Source: an uncultured Bacilli bacterium (GTDB taxonomy: Bacteria; Bacillota_I; Bacilli_A; ML615J-28; CAG-698). Taken from it: a DNA stretch of 10,200 nucleotides. Below the pieces are notes generated by a model, which saw only the letters and a list, made by a program, of their open reading frames with translations, ran no database searches and was not told the DNA's origin. How positions within the stretch are numbered: position 1 is the stretch's first letter; the number at the start of each line of letters is the position of its first letter. Shown one piece after another: positions 1 through 6,967 of this stretch. Location of the stretch: assembly GCA_947624315.1 (NCBI GenBank), contig CANQJU010000023.1, forward strand, positions 1 to 10,200, given 5' to 3'. The position numbers were made by a program, and so were the translations under genes.

Positions 1-65
1 TCATATTCAATTTTAATTATTCTTTCTAAAGCAATTGTCTCTATTACTTTTCCATATATTTTCAT
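1..65 (-). CDS. Start of an unrecognised gene, cut by the left window edge
   Basis: An ATG at 65 opens a frame with no stop up to the window edge, about 21 codons beginning MKIYGKVIETIALERIIKIEY. A good ribosome binding site (GAGGT at 70-74, five bases from the ATG) precedes it, and it starts only 14 bases after the stop of the GerE-like gene, so it is probably co-transcribed with it. The visible residues alternate charged and aliphatic positions, with no signal peptide or recognisable motif. It does not look like the start of glutamate racemase (racE), the gene I recall following gerE in Bacillus subtilis. The function is unknown. Confidence 0.6.
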   Translation of the reverse strand, partial: MKIYGKVIETIALERIIKIEY

Positions 66-79
66 AAATACCTCATATT

Positions 80-298
80 TTATTTATCATCAAGTTTTAA
101 TTCATTTAGCCTAATCAACTCTAAAATTGCTTGGCTGCGACCTTTAACCCCTAGCTTCTGAATAACATTAGATATGTGATTTCGCACAGTCTTTTCACTT
201 ATTCGCAGTTTCAAAGATATTTCTGTCGTATCATAATTTTTAACAAGCAATTCAAATATTTCTCTCTCACGACCAGTTAAAAATTTTTGAGTGTACAC
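80..298 (-). CDS. gerE: GerE-like LuxR-family helix-turn-helix regulator, 72 aa
   Basis: A small DNA-binding protein that is almost entirely one LuxR/GerE-type helix-turn-helix domain. Visible hallmarks are LTGREREIFELL (8-19), the recognition-helix segment SEKTVRNHISN (34-44) and QKLGVKGRSQAILEL (47-61). There is no receiver or ligand-binding domain. From memory, B. subtilis GerE (74 aa, a late mother-cell regulator of spore coat genes) matches closely over this whole region, including SEKTVRNHISN and QKLGVKGRSQA, and also lacks any other domain. The GTG start is supported by GGAGG at 305-309, six bases upstream. It lies 40 bases downstream of uvrC and 14 bases upstream of the next gene. The family assignment is firm. 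A sporulation role is inference, because stand-alone GerE-type proteins can serve other regulons. Confidence 0.85.
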   Translation of the reverse strand: MYTQKFLTGREREIFELLVKNYDTTEISLKLRISEKTVRNHISNVIQKLGVKGRSQAILELIRLNELKLDDK

Positions 299-302
299 CC
301 TA

Positions 303-310
303 CCCCTCCG
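303..310 (-). promoter_or_regulatory. Ribosome binding site that fixes the GTG start of the GerE-like gene
   Basis: On the minus strand CGGAGGGG lies just upstream of GTG at 298. The frame has no ATG before its conserved domain, so this site is the reason for choosing GTG. Confidence 0.7.
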
Positions 311-312
311 TT

Positions 313-325
313 ACTAACCATTAGT
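313..325 (-). repeat. Small inverted repeat between uvrC and the GerE-like gene
   Basis: ACTAA and TTAGT arms of five bases with a three-base loop (TGG) sit directly upstream of the GerE-like ribosome binding site. No T-run follows, so it is not an intrinsic terminator. It may be a minor mRNA hairpin or chance. Confidence 0.3.
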
Positions 326-338
326 ATAATATGCATTA

Positions 339-2078
339 TTATTTGTTGGGGTTAAATATTTTTAATATTTCTTCTTTTTGATAATCGTTGAGATTCATCT
401 TATCTAATTCTTCTAAAAAGTTACTTTTGCCAATAATTTCTAAGATGGCTCTTTTTTTAACAGGTCCAATTCCTTTTATTTTATCTAAGCCAGAAGCAAA
501 GCTTTTTTTGCTATGAAGATTATGAAAGAAAGTGATAGCATAGCGATGCACTTCATCTTGCATTTCTTCTAAAAACAAAAATAAAGGACTTTTCTTATCG
601 ATATATATCTCTTTGTCATTGTACAATAAATGATCAGTTCGGTGATTATCATCTTTAACAAGGCCGAGCAAAGGAATATCTACTTGAATACTATCTAATG
701 CTTCCCTAGCAGCTTTTACTTGTCCTTTACCACCATCAATAACAATTAAACTTGGCATAGGACTATTTTCATTTTTTAAGCGTAAATATCTTCTTCCAAT
801 AATTTCTTTCATTGTTTGGGTATCATCACTACCTACAACAGTCTTAACCTTGAATTTGCGATATCCTTTAGGATTTTTTACTCCATCAACATAACTAACC
901 ATTGCACTAACACTACTTGTACCTTGAATATTAGAATTATCAAAAGCTTCCATAACGTGAATAGGCGATAAGTCTATCAGTTTCTCTAACTCTTTTACGG
1001 CTCCTAAAGTTCTTTCATATTTATTGGTTTCTTTTTTAATTAAAATATCAACTTTTTGCAAGGCATTCTCACAAACTAATTCTACCAATTCTTTTTTCTT
1101 TCCTCTTTGAGGAATAAAAGCAATATCTTTAAGACGACTATCTAAAATATCTAAATCAATAGAAGGCAATAATATCTCTTTAGGCAATGGATTATTTAAA
1201 ACAAAATAGAATTGACTTAAAAAGTTGCTAAACATTTCTAAAGGATCTTCCATTACTTCAAATAGAAAACCATTTCTTTCCACCATTTTACTTCCTCTAA
1301 TATGAAAGATTTGAATGCTTATATAACCTTCTTTAATAACATATCCAAAGACATCAGTATCAGAAATTGATACTTCCATTTTTTGTTTTTCTTTTAAGAC
1401 TTGTAAATTAAGAATAATGTTTTTATATTCATTGGCTTTTTCATAATCCAATCTTTCACTAGCTTCATACATTAGTTTTTTTAAATGACGAATTTCTTCA
1501 TCAACATTTCCTTTAAGAAAATGATTAATTTTATTGACTATTTCTTGATATTCTTCATCTTTTATTTCTTTTATGCATGGAGCCAGGCATTGTCCTAAAT
1601 GGTAATATAAACATTCCTTTTTAGGAATTTTATAGCATTTGCGAAGTGGATAAATTTTATTTAACATTTCCACAACTTCTTTAGCAGCTTTAGCATTGGG
1701 ATATGGTCCATAATATTTAGCTTTCTTGTTCAAGTCACGAGTATAATAAAGGCGAGGATTTTTTTCTTGGGAAATGCAAATGTAAGGGTAGCTTTTATCA
1801 TCCATTAACATGATGTTATATTTGGGATGATATTTTTTAATTAAATTCATTTCCAAAATAAAGGCTTCGGTTTCGCTTCCGGTAATAATATATTCAAAAT
1901 CACGAATCATGCTAACCATTTTAGTTGTTTTAGGATCATGACTTCCTGTGAAATATGATTTTACGCGGTTTGCTAAAATCTTAGCTTTTCCAACATAAAT
2001 AATTTCACCATTTTCGTTTTTCATTAAATAGCATCCAGGTTTTTTGGGTAATTCTTTAAGTTTTTCCTTGACATTCAC
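339..2078 (-). CDS. uvrC: UvrC, excinuclease ABC subunit C
   Basis: Dual-incision nuclease of nucleotide excision repair; acts in the cytoplasm on lesions handed over by UvrA-UvrB and cuts on both sides. Its 579 residues are close to the usual length (about 600). The GIY-YIG nuclease domain lies at about 10-95, with Y17, YVG 28-30, R38 and E76 as likely catalytic residues. Four cysteines (148, 156, 164, 168) match the iron-sulfur cluster positions described for UvrC. The UVR helical hairpin that binds UvrB is at about 193-228. The RNase H-like second nuclease follows, with D380 in FDNSNIQG, D448 in IDGGKGQ and H511 in DEVHRYA. A helix-hairpin-helix pair is at about 533-575 (KIKGIGPVKKRAILE). 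The start is GTG with AGGTG seven bases upstream. It stands 41 bases after rbfA, beyond a terminator-like hairpin and with no evident promoter of its own. Confidence 0.97.
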   Translation of the reverse strand: MNVKEKLKELPKKPGCYLMKNENGEIIYVGKAKILANRVKSYFTGSHDPKTTKMVSMIRDFEYIITGSETEAFILEMNLIKKYHPKYNIMLMDDKSYPYICISQEKNPRLYYTRDLNKKAKYYGPYPNAKAAKEVVEMLNKIYPLRKCYKIPKKECLYYHLGQCLAPCIKEIKDEEYQEIVNKINHFLKGNVDEEIRHLKKLMYEASERLDYEKANEYKNIILNLQVLKEKQKMEVSISDTDVFGYVIKEGYISIQIFHIRGSKMVERNGFLFEVMEDPLEMFSNFLSQFYFVLNNPLPKEILLPSIDLDILDSRLKDIAFIPQRGKKKELVELVCENALQKVDILIKKETNKYERTLGAVKELEKLIDLSPIHVMEAFDNSNIQGTSSVSAMVSYVDGVKNPKGYRKFKVKTVVGSDDTQTMKEIIGRRYLRLKNENSPMPSLIVIDGGKGQVKAAREALDSIQVDIPLLGLVKDDNHRTDHLLYNDKEIYIDKKSPLFLFLEEMQDEVHRYAITFFHNLHSKKSFASGLDKIKGIGPVKKRAILEIIGKSNFLEELDKMNLNDYQKEEILKIFNPNK

Positions 2079-2090
2079 TATTAATCACCT

Positions 2091-2105
2091 GCCTTTATAA
2101 AAGGC
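2091..2105 (-). repeat. Second hairpin before uvrC, competing with the terminator-like hairpin
   Basis: On the minus strand GCCTTT-TAT-AAAGGC is a perfect 6-bp inverted repeat with a 3-base loop. Its 5' arm reuses bases of the 3' arm of the upstream hairpin (2102-2121), so the two cannot form together. Its 3' arm directly abuts the uvrC ribosome binding site (CAGGTG). It could modulate uvrC read-through or translation; this is inference. Confidence 0.4.
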
Positions 2106-2121
2106 CATATAAATATGGCCT
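2094..2121 (-). terminator. Terminator-like hairpin after rbfA
   Basis: On the minus strand AGGCCATA-TTTA-TATGGCCT is a perfect 8-bp stem with a GGCC core and 4-base loop, immediately followed by TTTAT. It overlaps the last bases of the rbfA stop codon. The U run is short (four counting the last stem base), so termination is probably partial. uvrC begins about 16 bases after the end of the hairpin and T-run, too close for a separate promoter between them, so uvrC probably depends on read-through or on a promoter inside rbfA. Confidence 0.6.
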
Positions 2122-2455
2122 ATTTTAAATTCTTTAAGATATTTTCTATTTGTTCACCATATTCAAAGGATTCATCATATTTAAATCTTAATTCTGGTAT
2201 TTTTCTTACTTCTAAGACTTTTCCTAAATGTCCACGAATCATTCCTTTAGCATCTTCAAAATTTTGAGCTGTTGATTGCTTTTGTGTATCATTACCAATA
2301 ACAGTAAAATAAACAGTAGCAATTGATAAATCGTTAGTTAATCTTACTTTTGTAATAGTCACAAACTTTAATCTTTCATCTTTAGCTTCGAGTAAAAGAA
2401 ATGATCCAATTTCTCGTTCTATTATTTTTTCTAAGCGTTCTTGTCTAAAACTCAT
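2120..2455 (-). CDS. rbfA: RbfA, 30S ribosome-binding factor
   Basis: A single KH-like domain protein that binds the immature 30S subunit and assists late maturation of 16S rRNA (the helix 1 and 5' end region), important in cold conditions. The 111 residues are a normal length. Family signatures are visible in order: RLEKIIEREIGSFLL near the start, KDERLKFVTITKVRLTNDLSIATVYF (25-50, given as its key run), IRGHLGKVLEVRKIPEL (73-89) and the C-terminal FKYDESFEYG (91-100). The ATG is preceded by a modest AGG eight bases upstream that overlaps the infB stop; only 9 bases separate the genes, so translation is probably coupled to infB. The small gene ylxP, present between infB and rbfA in B. subtilis, is absent here. 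Confidence 0.96.
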   Translation of the reverse strand: MSFRQERLEKIIEREIGSFLLLEAKDERLKFVTITKVRLTNDLSIATVYFTVIGNDTQKQSTAQNFEDAKGMIRGHLGKVLEVRKIPELRFKYDESFEYGEQIENILKNLK

Positions 2456-2464
2456 ATTTATAAC

Positions 2465-4747
2465 CTAATTAACTTTCTCCATAATATAAGCTTCAATTAA
2501 ATCGCCTTCTTTAATATCGTTATAGTTTTCAATTGTTAATCCACATTCATAACCAAGTTTAACTTCTTTAACATCATCTTTAAATCTCTTTAAAGAAGAA
2601 AGCTTGCCTTCGTAAATAACAATACTATCACGAATTAAACGAACATCACTATTTCTTGTAATATATCCACTACTGATGTAACATCCAGCAATTGTTCCAA
2701 CCTTTGAAGCTTTAAATATACTTCTTACCTCAGCTTCTCCGATTACTTTTTCTTCGTAAACAGGATCAAGCATACCTTTCATAGCGGCTTCAATATCTTC
2801 TAATAATTTATAAATTATATTGTATAAACGTATTTCAACAGATTTTTCTTTAGCTGATTGGCTAATAGCTGCACTTGGACGAATATTAAAACCAATGATA
2901 ATTGAACGTGAAGCAATCGCTAAAGTAATATCAGTTTCAGTGATTGTACCAACACTAGCTCGAATAATATTAATCTTTACTCCTTCAACATTAACCTTAT
3001 CTAAAGAATTTTTCAAAGCTTCTACAGATCCTTGAACATCACCTTTAATAATTAAGTTCAATTCTTTATCAGTTGAATCTAAGCTTTCAAATAAACCTGC
3101 CAAAGTAACTTGAGAACTACTATTTCTTTCCAAATCATTAGTTCTTTCAGTACGTTTTTCACTGACTAAACGAGCTGTTTTCTCATCTTCAAAAATCATG
3201 AAGCGATCACCAGCACGAGGTACATCAACTAATCCAGTAACTTCTACAGCCTTTGATGGTCCAGCACTTTTTAGATTAGCTTTAGTTTCATCTTGCATTG
3301 CTCTAATTTTTCCATATGTATTACCAACAACAATTGGATCACCAATTTTAATAGTTCCGTTTTTAACAAGCAATGTGGCAACAGGACCTCTACCTTTATC
3401 AAGACGAGCTTCAATTACTGTACCAATACCTAAACGATTAGGATTAGCGCGATAATTTTCCATTTCTGCTGTTAAAACAATCATATCAAGCAATTGGTCA
3501 ACTCCCTTACCAGTAAGAGCAGAAATAGGAACAAATATTGTATTTCCTCCCCACTCTTCAGCAACCAAATTGTAATTAGCTAATTCTTGTTTGATCTTAT
3601 CAGGGTTAGCTCCCGGTTTATCCATTTTGTTAATAGCTACAATGATAGGAACTTTGGCAGCTTGAGCATGGTCAATTGCCTCACGTGTTTGTGGCATAAC
3701 TCCATCATCAGCAGCAACCACTAAAACAACAATATCTGTAATCTCAGCTCCACGAGCACGCATCTCTGTAAATGCCGCATGTCCTGGAGTATCGATAAAA
3801 GTAATCAAAGTGTCTTGTTTTTTAACTTGATAAGCACCGATATGTTGGGTAATACCTCCGGCCTCGCCTTGAACAATTTTAGAATTTCTAATTGTGTCAA
3901 GAAGAGTTGTTTTACCATGGTCAACATGTCCCATAATAGTTACAATTGCGGGACGAGGCTCTAAATCACTCTCATCATCATCAATTACAATTTCTTCAAA
4001 CTTTGTAATATCTTCAGTAACTTTATCTTTCAAAACATATCCAAAATCATCAGCGATGATATCAGCAACATCACGCTCTAAAGGTTGGGTTGCGGAAACC
4101 ATATAACCTAAATCAACAAGTTTACGAACAACATCTCCATAAGAAACATCAAGTTCATCAGCCATTTGTGCAGGAGTCATTCCCACAAAGTAATATAAAA
4201 CATTATCTTTTTTCTTGGCGCCAATATTAGTTTGACGTTTCTCATTATGATTATTCTTTTTCTTCTTTACATTTTTAATACGAGTATATTGTCTTTCTTG
4301 AGCTTCGTAATCGTTATATGAATCATCATAAACTCTTGTCAATTCAATTTCTGTATCTACTGGTTTTTCTTCTTTTTTAACCTCTTTTTTCTCTTCTTTC
4401 TTTTTAGGCTCAGCTTTTTTAACTTCTTCTTTTGAAACTTTTTCTTTTTTAGGTGCTTCTTCCTTTTTAACTTCTTCTTTAGGTTCTACCTTAACTTCTT
4501 TCTTTTTAGGTTCAGCTTTTTTAACAATTTCTTTTGCTGGTTCAGCCTTTTTAGTTTCTGTTTTTTTGTGTTTTAGAGGTTTAATATCAACATTATATTT
4601 TTTGCTTAATTTTTTAATTACATCACTAGAAATATCTGTTTCTTTGTCAGCTTTAATTCCAACATTTTCTAGTATTTTAATTAATTCATCTTCAGATACA
4701 TTTTTTTGATTTGCTTGTAATATCTCTAAAATTTCAATAACTTTCAC
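2465..4747 (-). CDS. infB: Translation initiation factor IF-2
   Basis: GTPase that places initiator tRNA on the 30S subunit and drives 50S joining. With the start chosen here it has 760 residues. In that numbering: an N-terminal IF2-N-like helical domain (about 1-55), a Lys/Glu/Pro-rich linker (about 56-165) in which KKAEPKKKE occurs twice, a second IF2-N domain (about 190-237, MTPAQMADELDVSYGDV), and the G domain with GHVDHGKT 273-280, GGITQHIG 297-304, DTPGH 319-323, NKMD 373-376 and SAL 409-411. Domains II, III and C2 follow, with RASVGTITETD, GFNIRPSA and SLKRFKDDVKEV. The frame can also open at GTG 4762, but the inner GTG at 4747 has a clear ribosome binding site and that of 4762 does not. 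It follows the L7Ae-like gene by 11 bases and precedes rbfA by 9. Confidence 0.97.
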   Translation of the reverse strand: MKVIEILEILQANQKNVSEDELIKILENVGIKADKETDISSDVIKKLSKKYNVDIKPLKHKKTETKKAEPAKEIVKKAEPKKKEVKVEPKEEVKKEEAPKKEKVSKEEVKKAEPKKKEEKKEVKKEEKPVDTEIELTRVYDDSYNDYEAQERQYTRIKNVKKKKNNHNEKRQTNIGAKKKDNVLYYFVGMTPAQMADELDVSYGDVVRKLVDLGYMVSATQPLERDVADIIADDFGYVLKDKVTEDITKFEEIVIDDDESDLEPRPAIVTIMGHVDHGKTTLLDTIRNSKIVQGEAGGITQHIGAYQVKKQDTLITFIDTPGHAAFTEMRARGAEITDIVVLVVAADDGVMPQTREAIDHAQAAKVPIIVAINKMDKPGANPDKIKQELANYNLVAEEWGGNTIFVPISALTGKGVDQLLDMIVLTAEMENYRANPNRLGIGTVIEARLDKGRGPVATLLVKNGTIKIGDPIVVGNTYGKIRAMQDETKANLKSAGPSKAVEVTGLVDVPRAGDRFMIFEDEKTARLVSEKRTERTNDLERNSSSQVTLAGLFESLDSTDKELNLIIKGDVQGSVEALKNSLDKVNVEGVKINIIRASVGTITETDITLAIASRSIIIGFNIRPSAAISQSAKEKSVEIRLYNIIYKLLEDIEAAMKGMLDPVYEEKVIGEAEVRSIFKASKVGTIAGCYISSGYITRNSDVRLIRDSIVIYEGKLSSLKRFKDDVKEVKLGYECGLTIENYNDIKEGDLIEAYIMEKVN

Positions 4748-4754
4748 AAGTATA

Positions 4755-4762
4755 CACCTCAC
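4755..4762 (-). promoter_or_regulatory. Ribosome binding site that decides the infB start
   Basis: On the minus strand GTGAGGTG is followed by seven bases and then GTG at 4747. The upstream GTG at 4762 is itself part of this site, overlaps the stop codon of the L7Ae-like gene, and has only A/T-rich sequence before it. The protein therefore probably begins MKVIEILEIL. Confidence 0.75.
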
Positions 4763-5070
4763 TTTAAAAGTTTATTTACTGATGAACAAAATCCCTCATC
4801 AGTAAGAGCAACAATTTTAACTAAGCCCTTACCTAAAGCATTAGATAATTCATCAGTTGTAAATTTGTTTAGTAGCTCTGTTTGATAGAAAAAACATTTT
4901 TTTTGAAATTTATCAATAGTTTTTTCTGAAGCATCCGTTGCCACAAAAACCATTCTACACTTTTTATCACGCAGTCCATTAATGACATTTTCTTCCCCAA
5001 TTATAACCTTTCTAGCCTTATATGCTAGTCCTAATAAATTAAGGATTTTTTCCTCATTTGTCAATCTCAT
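4759..5070 (-). CDS. ylxQ: L7Ae-family RNA-binding protein (YlxQ-like)
   Basis: A small protein of the ribosomal L7Ae/L30e/Gadd45 fold, which binds kink-turn RNA. The conserved core is visible as LNLLGLAYKARKVIIGEENV near residues 10-29, a central MVFVATDASEKT stretch, and the C-terminal VKIVALTDEGF. From memory it resembles B. subtilis YlxQ, encoded at the same place between ylxR and infB. Possible starts are TTG 5076, GTG 5073 and ATG 5070. ATG 5070 is chosen as the only ATG, giving 103 residues, and no strong ribosome binding site favours the others. The gene overlaps the end of rnpM/ylxR by 17 bases, implying translational coupling. Its cellular RNA partner is not established by the sequence. 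Confidence 0.88.
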   Translation of the reverse strand: MRLTNEEKILNLLGLAYKARKVIIGEENVINGLRDKKCRMVFVATDASEKTIDKFQKKCFFYQTELLNKFTTDELSNALGKGLVKIVALTDEGFCSSVNKLLK

Positions 5071-5332
5071 CACCAAGCATTTCTAAAAGCTTTTCAAAGA
5101 TTTCATCAGGAACTGGGACTTCTAAATGTCTCTCTAATATTTTCTTTTTTCTCGCTATTTCAATAGCTTTTTTGCTCTTGCTTAAATATGCGCCACGACC
5201 ATTCATTTTCCCAACAGGATCTATTTCAACATTTCCTTCAGGAGTGCGAACAACTCGAAACATTTCCTTTTTAGGAAATTGTTCGTTTGTGGCGACACAC
5301 TTTCGCATTGGTATTTTCTTGGGCTTATTCAT
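5054..5332 (-). CDS. rnpM: RnpM/YlxR family RNA-binding protein (DUF448)
   Basis: A 92-residue basic protein of the YlxR family. The defining motifs are present: PMRKCVATNEQ (8-18), FRVVRTPEGNVEIDP (25-39) and GRGAYLSKS (45-53), followed by a Lys/Arg-rich helix (KKAIEIARKKKILER). In B. subtilis this protein has been described as an RNA-binding modulator of RNase P; that role is family knowledge and not visible here. The ATG at 5332 has AGGATGG six bases upstream, and only 11 bases separate it from the nusA stop. The gene ends in TGA, which helps establish that UGA is a stop in this genome. Its 3' end overlaps the start of the L7Ae-like gene. The position between nusA and infB is the standard one in Bacillota. 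Confidence 0.93.
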   Translation of the reverse strand: MNKPKKIPMRKCVATNEQFPKKEMFRVVRTPEGNVEIDPVGKMNGRGAYLSKSKKAIEIARKKKILERHLEVPVPDEIFEKLLEMLGDEIDK

Positions 5333-5343
5333 TTTATACCATC

Positions 5344-6423
5344 CTATTTTTGAACAACATTATATTGAAATTTGATTCCTTCTTTTGTGGCATCAGATAA
5401 TTTTTTAATATCAATTTTCCAATCAACTGCATATGCAGCTAAACGCGCATTTTGACCACTCTTACCAATAGCAAGTGAATATTGATCATCGCGAACAATA
5501 ACCAAGGCTTTCTTTGTCTTTTCATCAGGAATAACGCTTAATGATCTTGCAGGTAATAGCGCTTCAGCAATCAAATCAACAGGATTATCTTTCCATGTAA
5601 AAATATCAATCTTTTCATTATTTAGAGCTTCATTAATTGCTTTGATTCTTAAACCACCTTGACCAACACAAGCACCTTTTGGATCTAAATTTGGTTTCAA
5701 AGCTAAAACTCCAATTTTTGTTCTACTACCAGCATCACGAGAAATACCCATAATTTCAATAGAACCATTAGATATTTCTGGAATAGTCAATTCAAACAAT
5801 CTCTTAACAATTTCTTTATTAGTACGAGTTAAAAATACTTTAGGCCCTTTAGTTGATTTTTCAACTTTAGTAATATAAACTTTTTTCTCGCTTCCAGCAA
5901 GAAATTGTTCCCCTGGTAAACCTTCAGAAACAGGCATGTTAGCTTCTGTGTTTTTCCCAATATCAAAAGTAACAAATGTATCAGAAGCAACTAAAACACG
6001 AGCTGTAATAATTTCTCCTACTCTTTCAGTAAAGAATTTGAAGGCTTCATCTCTTTCTAATTCCTTTAAACCACTTAGTAAGGCTTGTTTAAATTTACTA
6101 GCGCTTTTACGACCAAATGATTCAAACTTAACTTCTGTTTTAATTTCTTGACCAACTTTAATTTTAGGTTTAATCAATTGAGCTTCTTCTAATAAAATCT
6201 CACCTTTATTTCCTTCAGTCAATTCACTAACAACATAGCGATAATCCATTACTTTGATTTTCTTCTTGTCGAAATCTATTTCTACTTTAATATCTCCTTT
6301 ATATTCAGTATCACGACATGCTACAGCAATTGCTGTTTCAACCTTTGCAAGCACATCATTTATGTCAAGACCTCTTTCATCGGCAATACTTTCTAATGAA
6401 TCGAAAAAGTTTTTACTAATCAT
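5344..6423 (-). CDS. nusA: NusA, transcription elongation and termination factor
   Basis: Binds RNA polymerase and nascent RNA, promoting pausing and termination at weak intrinsic terminators. The 359 residues match the short Gram-positive form without the C-terminal acidic repeats of proteobacterial NusA. Order of domains: N-terminal polymerase-binding domain (about 1-130), S1 domain (about 135-200, VGEIITARVLV to VFLTRT), KH1 (about 230-275, SRDAGSRTKIGV and GACVGQGGLR) and KH2 (about 300-345, AIGKSGQNARLAA). The KH1 loop reads GQGG where GPKG is more usual. The start ATG has a strong AGGAGG five bases upstream, and that site overlaps the TAG stop of rimP, so ribosomes finishing rimP arrive on the nusA start. 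It may control its own operon through the leader hairpin at 6914-6936. Confidence 0.97.
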   Translation of the reverse strand: MISKNFFDSLESIADERGLDINDVLAKVETAIAVACRDTEYKGDIKVEIDFDKKKIKVMDYRYVVSELTEGNKGEILLEEAQLIKPKIKVGQEIKTEVKFESFGRKSASKFKQALLSGLKELERDEAFKFFTERVGEIITARVLVASDTFVTFDIGKNTEANMPVSEGLPGEQFLAGSEKKVYITKVEKSTKGPKVFLTRTNKEIVKRLFELTIPEISNGSIEIMGISRDAGSRTKIGVLALKPNLDPKGACVGQGGLRIKAINEALNNEKIDIFTWKDNPVDLIAEALLPARSLSVIPDEKTKKALVIVRDDQYSLAIGKSGQNARLAAYAVDWKIDIKKLSDATKEGIKFQYNVVQK

Positions 6424-6435
6424 AATTTCCTCCTA
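6424..6435 (-). promoter_or_regulatory. nusA ribosome binding site overlapping the rimP stop codon
   Basis: On the minus strand TTTTAGGAGGAAATTATG contains the rimP stop TAG, the core AGGAGG and the nusA ATG within 18 bases. It is the strongest ribosome binding site in the operon and contrasts with rimP itself, which has none nearby. Confidence 0.75.
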
Positions 6436-6900
6436 AAACTTTACTGCTAACCTTATTTTGTTAACATTACTTTTTTCTATTTTAGCTTTTTTCTTTCTGC
6501 CTTTAACTAAATAACTAATAGAATAATAACTTCCATCATAGTCATCTAAATAACCATATATTTCATTCATATTATCAAATTTATCATTTAAACTAATACA
6601 AATATATTCACCAATTGCTTGAATAATTTCTTCTTCTTTCTTTAATTCCTTTTCAATACCAGGACTAGATACTTCTAAATAATAATCATCGGGAATAAAA
6701 TCTTCCTTATCTAAAGCATCTAATATTTTTTCATTCAAGGCTGAACACTCATCAACTGTCAATCCATTAGGTGTATCAGCAATGACTCTTAATATATTTG
6801 TACCATATTCTTTAACATATGAAACTTCAATAATTTCTAAATTTAATTCTTTAGCGCATTCAATAGCTATTGTTTGTGTTCTTTTTTCTATTTCGTTCAT
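6433..6900 (-). CDS. rimP: RimP, 30S ribosome maturation factor
   Basis: Cytoplasmic assembly factor needed for maturation of the 30S subunit; first gene of the operon, as usual upstream of nusA. The 155 residues are normal. The N-terminal alpha-beta domain (about 1-80) shows LRVIADTPNGLTVDECSALN (37-56) and the family signature LEVSSPGIEKEL (75-86). The C-terminal SH3-like domain (about 90-155) contains GYLDDYDGSYYSI and a basic KGRKKKAKIEKSNV stretch. The ATG at 6900 is the only plausible start, but the 13 bases between it and the leader hairpin contain no Shine-Dalgarno match; the only AGGAG lies in the 5' arm of that hairpin. The operon promoter lies about 57 bases upstream. Confidence 0.95.
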   Translation of the reverse strand: MNEIEKRTQTIAIECAKELNLEIIEVSYVKEYGTNILRVIADTPNGLTVDECSALNEKILDALDKEDFIPDDYYLEVSSPGIEKELKKEEEIIQAIGEYICISLNDKFDNMNEIYGYLDDYDGSYYSISYLVKGRKKKAKIEKSNVNKIRLAVKF

Positions 6901-6913
6901 AAAACAATTTTAA

Positions 6914-6936
6914 AGGAGTGAGATAATCTCACTCCT
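6914..6936 (-). promoter_or_regulatory. rimP-nusA leader hairpin, probable transcription attenuator
   Basis: On the minus strand AGGAGTGAGA-TTA-TCTCACTCCT is a perfect 10-bp stem with a 3-base loop, followed by TTTAAAATTGTTTT running into the rimP ATG. It sits wholly inside the predicted leader, which starts near 6950. The T run is interrupted after three bases, the kind of imperfect terminator that relies on NusA. I recall that in B. subtilis the nusA operon is autoregulated by NusA-dependent termination in its leader, so the same logic may apply. It could also end read-through transcripts from the upstream lipoprotein gene. The hairpin is certain at sequence level; the function is inference. 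Confidence 0.65.
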
Positions 6937-6952
6937 AATTTCCACTTTCTAA

Positions 6953-6967
6953 TATGATTATATCATA
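6953..6967. repeat. Inverted repeat centred on the -10 box
   Basis: TATGAT and ATCATA arms (six bases, perfect) flank a three-base centre and cover the TATAAT box of the rimP promoter. This could be an operator for a dimeric regulator, or simply a by-product of an AT-rich extended -10 element. Confidence 0.3.

Noticed and set aside
316..345. A promoter for the GerE-like gene (TATACT-like box after uvrC)
   Set aside because: A -10-like sequence exists in the AT-rich gap, but nothing resembling a -35 box lies at suitable spacing.
2820..4106. Four plus-strand open frames of 61 to 85 codons inside infB
   Set aside because: They lie antisense to the conserved IF-2 coding sequence, have no recognisable domain and no separate promoter, and are best explained as shadow frames.
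4748..4762. GTG 4762 as infB start
   Set aside because: It lies inside the Shine-Dalgarno sequence of the next GTG and has no ribosome binding site of its own, though the short overlap with the preceding stop is a common arrangement.
5058..6436. Plus-strand open frames opposite ylxR and nusA, up to 105 codons
   Set aside because: They are antisense to well-conserved genes, with low-complexity Ser/Ile/Phe-rich products typical of reverse-complemented Lys/Glu codons.
6913..6948. A short leader peptide in the rimP 5' region (GTG followed by 10 codons and TAA)
   Set aside because: It has no ribosome binding site, lies only a few bases from the predicted transcription start, and runs through the hairpin; no cluster of regulatory codons is visible.
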